A stretch of 64,000 nt of DNA from Lysinibacillus sp. B2A1 (GTDB lineage: Bacteria > Bacillota > Bacilli > Bacillales_A > Planococcaceae): the NCBI GenBank assembly GCA_002973635.1, contig CP027224.1, forward strand, positions 4,762,001 to 4,826,000, written 5' to 3'. The position numbers were made by a program, and so were the translations under genes. The notes beneath the pieces are model-generated. The model worked only from the letters and a program-made list of their open reading frames with translations, did no database searches and was not told where the DNA came from. Shown in pieces: positions 55,955 through 64,000 of this stretch; position 1 is the stretch's first letter; the number at the start of each line of letters is the position of its first letter.

Positions 55955-56869
55955 TTAAATACGATCTTCCTCACGAATATCTGCAAGTGGCACAAAAATT
56001 TCAATATGGCGTTTTAGATTTTCAAACGTGGCAGGCGCATCCCCACCATATTCGCCATCTAGGTTTAAATGTATTTCATCTTCTGTCGTCACTTTTACCA
56101 CACTTGCTTTTTTATAAATCACTCGATCATCATTTAAATGCTCGCCTCTTAAAGCCATTGCTGCCAGCTGGATAAATTCAGGAAGGCTTACTTTTTTCAA
56201 TACTAATAACGTAAAGTATCCATCATTGATACTTGCGTCTGGTGCAAGTTTTTCAAAGCCGCCCACTGAATTTGTTAAGCCACATAAAAACATCATTGCA
56301 TCTCCATCGAAAACCTCACCATCATATTCAATACGCATGTGGGAAGCCTTGATGGATGGAATCATTTCTACTGCTTTTAAATAATAAGCTAGCTGTCCTA
56401 GCATTGTTTTCATTTTACTTGGTACTTCGTAGGTCAACTCGGTAATGCGGCCACCCGCAGAAATATTGATGAAATAGCGTTCCCCATTTAATAAACCTAC
56501 ATCCACTGGCAACGTATCACCCTGTATAATAATATCTACAGCATCTTCAATATTTCGGGGAATATGCACAGCGCGAGCAAAGTCATTTGTTGTACCCATC
56601 GGAATTAAACCAACTTTTGGACGTTTTTCGAATGGGCTCACACCTGAAACAACTTCATTTAATGTGCCATCTCCACCAACCGCAATAATAATATCAAAGC
56701 CACGTTCTACTGCATTTTTTGCCGCAATGGTTGCATCGCCTTCACAAGTTGTTGCATGACAAGATGTCTCATAGCCTGCTACCTCTAGTTTTTCCAATAC
56801 TTCTGGTAGATGCTTTTTAAATACCTCTCGTCCAGATGTAGGATTATAAATGATTCTTGCACGTTTCAT
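55955..56869 (-). CDS. dgkB: Diacylglycerol kinase DgkB
   Basis: A 304-residue soluble lipid kinase that phosphorylates diacylglycerol released by lipoteichoic acid synthesis. The catalytic domain shows IYNPTSGRE, AVGGDGTLNEVVSG and PMGTTNDFARA; the C-terminal half has FINISAGGRITELTYE and LNLDGEYGG. I start at ATG 56869 (MKRARIIYNP) after GGAAGG. In B. subtilis dgkB and rlmCD are adjacent downstream of gatCAB; here the same order holds with the cyd genes inserted. Confidence 0.94.
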   Translation of the reverse strand: MKRARIIYNPTSGREVFKKHLPEVLEKLEVAGYETSCHATTCEGDATIAAKNAVERGFDIIIAVGGDGTLNEVVSGVSPFEKRPKVGLIPMGTTNDFARAVHIPRNIEDAVDIIIQGDTLPVDVGLLNGERYFINISAGGRITELTYEVPSKMKTMLGQLAYYLKAVEMIPSIKASHMRIEYDGEVFDGDAMMFLCGLTNSVGGFEKLAPDASINDGYFTLLVLKKVSLPEFIQLAAMALRGEHLNDDRVIYKKASVVKVTTEDEIHLNLDGEYGGDAPATFENLKRHIEIFVPLADIREEDRI

Positions 56870-56965
56870 AACATACCTTCCTGCTTCATAAGATTCTATT
56901 TCATTCAACGAAATATTCGCCGAAATGTTGCACTATTTTTTAGACACACCGCACTCCATTAACGA

Positions 56966-57526
56966 CTATTCCCACGCAGCTGTCACTTGATTTTTAAAAT
57001 CCTCATAAACAAATGTCCAATAGGATTGATTCGTTATATTTTCCTCACGAATTTCCGCATATAATGCCTTTTGTGCATCTTCAAATGTTGGATCTTCTTT
57101 ATCAGGTAGTCCTGCTCGTTTGCTCACTACTAGTTCCTGTAATTGTGGTGCACGAGGTCCCCATTTTCCGATAACCTGTCCAGCATTATTTAATAAAAGA
57201 TAGATTGGAATAGCACGCCCACCATTTGTTAAATAGCGATCAATTAAATCTGTATCCTCATCACGCAGTACAGCTCGCATCTCTAGGCCTGCCGCTTCTG
57301 CAACTCTGCGAATAATCGGATTGTTTAGCATAGCATCACCACACCAATCCTCTGTAATCGTTAAAATCTTAGGCTGCTTGTCTTTTAGCAGCTCTACAAA
57401 ACCATCATTTGTTGGCACTTCGAAGCCATCATAAATGCGAAAACTCTCCTCTTTTAGTGTCGTCATATTATCCATATATTGCTGAATTGAAGTGGCTTCA
57501 TCAAAATATTGTTGCTCTGTTTTCAT
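56966..57526 (-). CDS. Thioredoxin-like family protein
   Basis: A 186-residue thioredoxin-fold protein. The active-site position reads EDWCGDAM, with one cysteine instead of CxxC, so it is unlikely to be a normal dithiol reductase. The fold continues with AVLRDEDTDLIDRYL and a conserved cis-proline strand GGRAIPIYLLLN. A helical C-terminal extension of 60 residues follows. Such proteins are common in Bacillales and have no firm function. It has its own gap on both sides. Confidence 0.82.
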   Translation of the reverse strand: MKTEQQYFDEATSIQQYMDNMTTLKEESFRIYDGFEVPTNDGFVELLKDKQPKILTITEDWCGDAMLNNPIIRRVAEAAGLEMRAVLRDEDTDLIDRYLTNGGRAIPIYLLLNNAGQVIGKWGPRAPQLQELVVSKRAGLPDKEDPTFEDAQKALYAEIREENITNQSYWTFVYEDFKNQVTAAWE

Positions 57527-57956
57527 TGTAGGTATCCCCCTAATGTTTTATTTTCTATTCTATATTTTTACTATGAATACTCTTTTTAGACAACTGTAAA
57601 GCTTTATAAAAATAATGAACTTCTTTATTTATAACCTAAAATTTATAGATAAGCTATTATATTACAGAACATCGTAGAAAAAAGAGATAAATAAAAGAGA
57701 AGGTATAATAATTTTCGTAATTCCAAAGTGTAATGAATCATGGGTACCTCGGAAAACGGCACCATATTCAATTACCACAAGACCCTTTCTGATAACACGT
57801 AGATCCTGTTTATATAGAGCAGCAACAACTTGCATGATTAAATAAAAATTTTAACGAAAGCTCAACGAATGAAAGTTGGAGATCAAGTATTTAATACATA
57901 CGCTACCCATCGCCATTCACTTATCGGGATGGAGATTTAGTGGAAACTAAACTATA
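57527..57956. other. Gene-poor interval
   Basis: About 430 bp of AT-rich sequence between the thioredoxin-like gene and gatB. A short frame ending VGDQVFNTYATHRHSLIGME has no ribosome site and matches nothing I know. I see no repeat, RNA or intact gene. Confidence 0.5.
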
Positions 57957-57960
57957 AAAG

Positions 57961-58000
57961 AAAAGATGGTACTAAGGCTATAGCCTAGTACCATCTTTTT
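57961..58000 (-). terminator. Terminator of gatCAB
   Basis: AGATGGTACTAAGGC pairs with GCCTAGTACCATCT (one bulge) around TATA, with A/T runs on both sides, directly at the gatB stop. Confidence 0.92.
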
Positions 58001-59428
58001 TTAACGCTTTGCAATTTCTTGTTGTAATAATTTATTGACCATTGGAGGGTTTGCTTGGCCTTTTGTAGCCTTCATAATTTGACCTACTAAGAAGCCGATA
58101 GCACGATCCTTACCATTTTTAAAGTCTTCGATTGATTGTGCATTATTGTCTAGAACCTCTGTAACAATCGCAAGTAATGCACCTTCATCTGAAATTTGAA
58201 CTAAACCTTTTGCTTTGACGATCTCTTGTGCTGAGCCGCCATTTTCTACTAATTCAGCAAACACTTTTTTACCAATCTTAGAAGAAATTGTACCATCAGT
58301 GATTAATTTCACCATTTCAGCAAGATTTTCGGGCGTTAATGCAGTATCTTTAAGATCCTTTTGCTCCGCATTTAAATAAGCAGAAACATCACCCATTAAC
58401 CAGTTGGCAGAAAGCTTAGCATCTGCACCGTTCGCTGTCATAGCCTCGAAGAAGTCAGAGATTTCTTTTGAAATAACAAGAACACCTGCATCATATGATG
58501 TTAAACCCATTTCCTCAACATAACGTTTTTTACGCGCGTCTGGAAGCTCTGGTATTTCTGATTTTACACGCTCTAGCCATTCGTCATCAATTGATAGACG
58601 AACTAAGTCAGGCTCTGGGAAATAACGATAATCGTCTGTTCCTTCTTTTACACGCATAAGGATTGTTTTACCTGTTTTTTCATCGAAGCGACGCGTTTCT
58701 TGCTCAATGACACCACCAGAAAGAAGAACGTCCGCTTGACGTAATTCCTCATGCTCTAAACCACGACGAACGAAGTTGAAAGAGTTAAGGTTTTTAAGCT
58801 CTGTCTTCGTACCAAATTCCTCTTGACCATATGGACGAATAGAAATATTGGCATCACATCGTAGTGAACCTTCTTCCATTTTACAGTCAGACACATCCGT
58901 ATATTGGATAATCGATTTTAATTTTTCAAGATAAGCGTATGCTTCGTTTGGTGTACGAATGTCTGGCTCAGATACGATTTCTACAAGTGGTGTACCTTGA
59001 CGGTTAAAGTCAACTAAAGAGTGGTCACCAGCATGAGAAAGCTTACCAGCATCCTCTTCCATATGAAGTCGTGTAATACCGATACGTTTTGTATAGCCAT
59101 CTACTTCAATATCGATCCAACCATTTTTACCGATTGGTTTATCGAATTGAGAAATTTGATAAGCTTTCGGATTGTCAGGATAGAAATAGTTTTTACGGTC
59201 AAATTTTGTTTCTTGCTCGATTTCCATATTCAGTGCAAGTGCTGCACGCATTGCGAAATCTACAACATTTTTATTTAGCACTGGCAGAACACCAGGATAT
59301 CCTAAGTCAATAACTGTTGTATTTGTATTTGGTTCAGCACCGAAATGAGCTGGTGCTGGTGAGAAGATTTTTGAGTTCGTTTTCAACTCAACGTGTACTT
59401 CTAAACCAATGACTGTTTCAAAGTTCAT
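58001..59428 (-). CDS. gatB: Asp-tRNA(Asn)/Glu-tRNA(Gln) amidotransferase subunit B
   Basis: A 475-residue subunit that binds the misacylated tRNA and performs the kinase step of transamidation. Its marks are [29 protein letters not shown], the LHMEEDAGK block and [10 protein letters not shown], with a C-terminal YqeY-like tail domain ([14 protein letters not shown]). I start at ATG 59428 behind GGGAGGG; it lies against the gatA stop (59430). Genes gatC, gatA and gatB are one operon. Confidence 0.97.
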   Translation of the reverse strand: MNFETVIGLEVHVELKTNSKIFSPAPAHFGAEPNTNTTVIDLGYPGVLPVLNKNVVDFAMRAALALNMEIEQETKFDRKNYFYPDNPKAYQISQFDKPIGKNGWIDIEVDGYTKRIGITRLHMEEDAGKLSHAGDHSLVDFNRQGTPLVEIVSEPDIRTPNEAYAYLEKLKSIIQYTDVSDCKMEEGSLRCDANISIRPYGQEEFGTKTELKNLNSFNFVRRGLEHEELRQADVLLSGGVIEQETRRFDEKTGKTILMRVKEGTDDYRYFPEPDLVRLSIDDEWLERVKSEIPELPDARKKRYVEEMGLTSYDAGVLVISKEISDFFEAMTANGADAKLSANWLMGDVSAYLNAEQKDLKDTALTPENLAEMVKLITDGTISSKIGKKVFAELVENGGSAQEIVKAKGLVQISDEGALLAIVTEVLDNNAQSIEDFKNGKDRAIGFLVGQIMKATKGQANPPMVNKLLQQEIAKR

Positions 59429-59429
59429 G

Positions 59430-60893
59430 TTATTTTCCCTCCCAAATTTGAGGAACTTGTTTATGGAACTCTGTTGCTTGTTCAAAAGCATGAGCTACAC
59501 GGTAAATAGTTGCTTCGTCAAAGTATTTACCAATAATTTGTAAGCCTAATGGTAGTCCATTCTCTAAGCCACATGGGATTGAAATGGCTGGTACACCAGC
59601 TAGGTTGATTGGAATCGTTAAAATATCGTTTGCATACATTGTCATTGGATCATCCACGTTTTCACCAATTTTGAATGCTGGTGTTGGTGCAGTTGGTCCA
59701 ATGATTACGTCAAAGTCTTCGAATACTTTGTCATAGTCTGCTTTGATTAGTGTGCGAGCTTGTTGTGCTTTTTTGTAGTAAGCATCGTACGTACCTGCAC
59801 TTAGTGAGTAAGTACCTAGCATAATACGGCGTTTTACTTCATCACCAAAGCCTTGTGCACGTGTTTCTTTATAAAGGTCCATTAAATTTGTAACGTTTTC
59901 TGCGCGGAAACCATAGCGGATACCGTCGAAACGAGAAAGGTTCGAGGACGCTTCAGAAGAAGATAGGATATAGTAAGCAGCAAGTGCATATTTGGAGTGA
60001 GGAAGTGAGACTTCTTCTACTGAAGCACCTAAGCCTTTTAATACTTCTAACGCATCAAGCACTGATTGACGTGCTGCTTCACCAACACCTTCACCAAGGA
60101 ATTCTTTTGGTACAGCGATGCGTAAGCCTTTTACATCACCAGTTAGAGCTGCTACATAGTTTGGTACTTCTACGTTAGCAGATGTTGAATCATTAGGATC
60201 TAAACCTGCAATTGCCTCAAGTAAAAGAGCATTATCTTCAACATTACGTGTAATTGGTCCAATTTGATCTAAAGAAGATGCAAATGCAACTAGTCCAAAA
60301 CGAGATACACGACCATATGTAGGCTTCATCCCTACCACGCCGCAATAAGCTGCTGGTTGGCGGATAGAACCACCTGTATCAGAACCAAGTGAGAATGGTA
60401 CTTCACCTGCTGCTACTGCTGCGGCAGATGCACCTGAAGAACCGCCTGGTACGTGGTTTAAGTTCCAAGGATTTTTTGTTGTTTTATAGTATGAGTTTTC
60501 ATTGGAAGATCCCATTGCGAACTCATCCATATTTAGTTTACCGATCGTTACCATTCCAGCATCACGTAGCTTTTTCACTACAGTTGCATCATATATTGGC
60601 GTAAAGCCTTCTAGAATTTTAGAAGCACAAGTTGTTTCTAAGCCTTCTGTTACGATGTTGTCTTTCACACCGATAGGAAGACCAAACAGTGGTCCACGCT
60701 CTTCAAATGGCACTTTGTCCATTTCAGTTGCTTGTGCAGTTGCTTTCTCTTCATTTGAAGCAAGGAAAGCTTGTACATCTCCATCAAGCTTGGCAATACG
60801 TTCATATGCTTCTTTTGTTAAATCAGCGATAGTTAAGTTACCCGCTTTAATGTCAGCTTGTAGCTCCTTTGCTGAACGTTCAAATAACGTCAT
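59430..60893 (-). CDS. gatA: Asp-tRNA(Asn)/Glu-tRNA(Gln) amidotransferase subunit A
   Basis: A 487-residue amidase subunit that releases ammonia from glutamine. The Ser-cis-Ser-Lys site is complete: Lys in GVKDNI (about 79), then [15 protein letters not shown] with the cis-Ser (about 154), and the nucleophile in [11 protein letters not shown] (about 178). AGGAGG precedes the ATG, 24 bp after the gatC stop. Complete and normal in length. Confidence 0.97.
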   Translation of the reverse strand: MTLFERSAKELQADIKAGNLTIADLTKEAYERIAKLDGDVQAFLASNEEKATAQATEMDKVPFEERGPLFGLPIGVKDNIVTEGLETTCASKILEGFTPIYDATVVKKLRDAGMVTIGKLNMDEFAMGSSNENSYYKTTKNPWNLNHVPGGSSGASAAAVAAGEVPFSLGSDTGGSIRQPAAYCGVVGMKPTYGRVSRFGLVAFASSLDQIGPITRNVEDNALLLEAIAGLDPNDSTSANVEVPNYVAALTGDVKGLRIAVPKEFLGEGVGEAARQSVLDALEVLKGLGASVEEVSLPHSKYALAAYYILSSSEASSNLSRFDGIRYGFRAENVTNLMDLYKETRAQGFGDEVKRRIMLGTYSLSAGTYDAYYKKAQQARTLIKADYDKVFEDFDVIIGPTAPTPAFKIGENVDDPMTMYANDILTIPINLAGVPAISIPCGLENGLPLGLQIIGKYFDEATIYRVAHAFEQATEFHKQVPQIWEGK

Positions 60894-60917
60894 GAGGAAT
60901 CCTCCTATTTTTTAGTA

Positions 60918-61205
60918 TTACATGATAGCTGGTACTTTTACTTGACCATCTTCTTGTTCCTTTACGTTTAACATCATTACTTCGCGGTCTAAGCCTTTTG
61001 TTGCCACATCTTCACGCATAACGTTTACTAATGGTAACACGTGGGTTGTTGGTTCAACATTCGTTGTATCTAGCTCGTTTAATTGCTCTGCGAAATCTGT
61101 GATTTTACCAAGCTGTTCAGCAAATTTTTCAGCTTCCTCTTCTGATATAGCAAGACGTGCTAAATTTGCAACGTGCTTAACTTCCTCTTTTGTTAATTTT
61201 GCCAT
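60918..61205 (-). CDS. gatC: Asp-tRNA(Asn)/Glu-tRNA(Gln) amidotransferase subunit C
   Basis: A 95-residue clamp that wraps around GatA and GatB. It shows the usual [20 protein letters not shown] start, the conserved [15 protein letters not shown] segment and VPAIM at the end. GGAGG lies 7 bp before the ATG. First gene of the operon. Confidence 0.96.
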   Translation of the reverse strand: MAKLTKEEVKHVANLARLAISEEEAEKFAEQLGKITDFAEQLNELDTTNVEPTTHVLPLVNVMREDVATKGLDREVMMLNVKEQEDGQVKVPAIM

Positions 61206-61433
61206 TTTTTACACCTCCGAATACACATTCAAATTATTGTTTTTCTTGATAACAATAGGGTTGAATAAAGTTAACCATGCAAATAATCATAACATTTTTC
61301 CTATTAAAAATCACAACTTTCACCAAAAATATAGAAACTTTCACTACTGTGGCAGAGTGTTGTCTCTTTATAGGTGTATCCATTTCTTCGTTATTTCTAA
61401 CCTTTGTTTTCTAGCTTTTCTTTGGATGGATAC

Positions 61434-61468
61434 ATAAAAATATAGCCAGCGCAGAGCTGACTATAGTT
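61434..61468 (-). terminator. Terminator of the camS-like gene
   Basis: On the minus strand TATAGTCAGC pairs with GCTGGCTATA around TCTGC, then TTTTTATG. It begins at the stop codon of the lipoprotein gene. Confidence 0.92.
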
Positions 61469-62601
61469 TATTCATAGATATGCACATAAGGTTCTTTATC
61501 ATTCGGTTTCTTAATAATTAACGCCTCTGGACCGTTTATCGAAGTAATACTTACCTCAACATTGATATTTTCGAAATAATTCATGACAACACCAGTTAGA
61601 TATTGGGTAAAACCCATAATTTCTGCTTGACCGAAGAATTGAATGGGTACTTCAATTTTTAGCTTTTGAATATCTTTATTTTGATAGAAGCCTGTTCCTA
61701 TCACACTCGTATAGTTAGAAAAATATTTATCGATATCCAGTTTAAATTTCTTAAAGTTTTTGCTATCCTCTCGATAAACATCCTTCGATTCATCTGTTGG
61801 GAATAGGACATACTCTTCATCAATCGCTTGCCAATCTGCTACATCATTTTGTCCAGCTTTTGCAACGCCATAGCTAAAATATGTCCCTGGAATAATATCA
61901 TTATTAGCTTTCTGTTTAAATAAGCCTACTACAATTGGGACATCTTTCAATTCTTCACGAGCTCTTAGACGAGACACAATTTCAGTAGCCATTTTCTTGC
62001 CTTGTTCAACAAGAGCTGACTCTGGTATTGGTTCCTCATAATACTCCCCATATTTTACTTTTTGATAATAGTAAATAGAGTTTAAGGAAAGTCCTATCGA
62101 AATACCGCCTAATTTCACTTTATTATCTTTTGTCTTCGTTAAATAATTCTGCTCAACAATATGCGATAAATATATAGGTGCCTTCTTTGCACGCTCTTCT
62201 GCTGGCATAGATTCCGTTGAAGGAGGATTTAAACCATCCTTGATTTGGGAACTACGCTTTAGCCAATCGGTCACTGTACTTTTAGCTAAATATTGACCTT
62301 CCTGGAAGAAAAAATTCTCTGTGTCAAACTCATTTTGAGAAAGACGCATCAAGCCTGTTTCTACTTCCTTCATATCATATTTTGTATATAAATTGGAAAC
62401 TACCAATCCTCGGCTAGCGCTTTCTTTGTAAGGCGTTAGCGCACCATAGTAGGATTCATCTATCTTGAAGCTTGGAATAACCGTTGTTTCCGCTTTTTCC
62501 TGTTGTGTCTCCTGTGTAAGCTCTGTCCCCTTCTTAGTAGGCACACAGCCAACTAGCATTGTAGCAGCGATAATTGCTGGAATGAGTCGAAATGACTTCA
62601 T
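61468..62601 (-). CDS. camS: CamS-family sex-pheromone-type lipoprotein (YerH-like)
   Basis: A 377-residue lipoprotein of the CamS family. The signal ends MLVGC (Cys19), so it is anchored on the outer face of the membrane. The body has LGGISIGLSLNSIYYYQKV, PIVVGLFKQ, and a C-terminal LTGVVMNYFENINVEVSI. In staphylococci the signal peptide yields a pheromone; the mature protein's role is unclear. The ATG follows AAAGGAG. As in B. subtilis (yerH) it lies just downstream of ligA. Confidence 0.9.
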   Translation of the reverse strand: MKSFRLIPAIIAATMLVGCVPTKKGTELTQETQQEKAETTVIPSFKIDESYYGALTPYKESASRGLVVSNLYTKYDMKEVETGLMRLSQNEFDTENFFFQEGQYLAKSTVTDWLKRSSQIKDGLNPPSTESMPAEERAKKAPIYLSHIVEQNYLTKTKDNKVKLGGISIGLSLNSIYYYQKVKYGEYYEEPIPESALVEQGKKMATEIVSRLRAREELKDVPIVVGLFKQKANNDIIPGTYFSYGVAKAGQNDVADWQAIDEEYVLFPTDESKDVYREDSKNFKKFKLDIDKYFSNYTSVIGTGFYQNKDIQKLKIEVPIQFFGQAEIMGFTQYLTGVVMNYFENINVEVSITSINGPEALIIKKPNDKEPYVHIYE

Positions 62602-62658
62602 TATTTTAATACTCCTTTACTGAAATTCAATTTCTACTTGATGAATCTGTTCTTATGT

Positions 62659-62704
62659 AAACAGAAAGCTGGCATCTGCTATTAGAATACCTTGGCTTTC
62701 TGTC
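62659..62704 (-). terminator. Terminator of ligA
   Basis: ACAGAAAGC pairs perfectly with GCTTTCTGT with a further paired interior; leftward it is followed by TTTACATAAG. It lies 49 bp beyond the ligA stop. Confidence 0.7.
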
Positions 62705-62752
62705 AAACTGGTTAGGACAGTTCATCAAGTATTATGATAATCACCTAAATTG

Positions 62753-64000
<1,248 letters not shown>

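Noticed and set aside
57840..57960. Possible relic of a transposase or metabolic gene.
   Set aside because: The short frame matches nothing I recognise and has no flanking repeats or ribosome site.

Overview
The window comes from a low-GC, endospore-forming Firmicute. Lysinibacillus (Bacillales, Caryophanaceae/Planococcaceae) is the best fit. The evidence is an alpha/beta-type SASP, the sporulation genes prkA, yhbH, spoVR and lytH, a Bacillus-type block ligA - camS - gatCAB - dgkB - rlmCD, and a D-aspartate ligase/racemase pair that matches the L-Lys-D-Asp cell-wall bridge known in Lysinibacillus. Most genes lie on the minus strand. There is no rRNA, tRNA, insertion sequence, prophage or CRISPR array.

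Layout. 1-0.8 kb: end of the lactate-utilisation operon (lutB end, lutC). 1-5.2 kb: sbcDC. 5.4-14.6 kb: SGNH hydrolase, M29 aminopeptidase, DEAD-box helicase, the D-Asp pair, a C39-like lipoprotein, an acyl-CoA ligase and a phosphoesterase. 14.6-16.4 kb: a globin-coupled chemoreceptor with a degenerate zinc-binding domain. 16.7-19.9 kb: small cysteine-rich or spore-type proteins, a YkuD L,D-transpeptidase and a DUF2935 protein. 20-21.7 kb: an RNase J. 21.7-23.8 kb: a restriction-like trio (S-subunit-like protein, XRE regulator, putative nuclease). 24.2-31.7 kb: radical SAM protein, then spoVR, yhbH, prkA and divergent lytH. 32-40 kb: two membrane chemoreceptors, an SDR and a sodium:solute symporter. 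40-48 kb: YehS-like protein, SASP, an MFS transporter, a two-domain protease and a second chemoreceptor operon. 47-56 kb: dus, ltaS, rlmCD and cytochrome bd (cydABS). 56-64 kb: dgkB, a thioredoxin-like gene, gatBAC, camS and ligA (cut by the window end).

RNA regulation is rich. Two c-di-GMP-I (GEMM) riboswitches, each followed by an intrinsic terminator, precede the two leftward chemoreceptor operons, and base-pairing alternatives suggest both are OFF switches. A PyrR-type attenuator (PyrR hairpin, antiterminator, terminator) precedes the MFS transporter, which suggests that it moves a pyrimidine-related compound.

The most unusual signal is a set of four intergenic arrays with a 20-21 bp period: 5285-5378, 33771-34262, 52231-52730 and 55677-55868. 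They use three unrelated unit sequences. One holds exact 21-bp phase over 441 bp. All four begin within about 30 bp beyond an intrinsic terminator of a leftward gene. They encode no credible protein and are not CRISPRs. A 21-bp period is two helical turns, so every unit would face the same side of the DNA.
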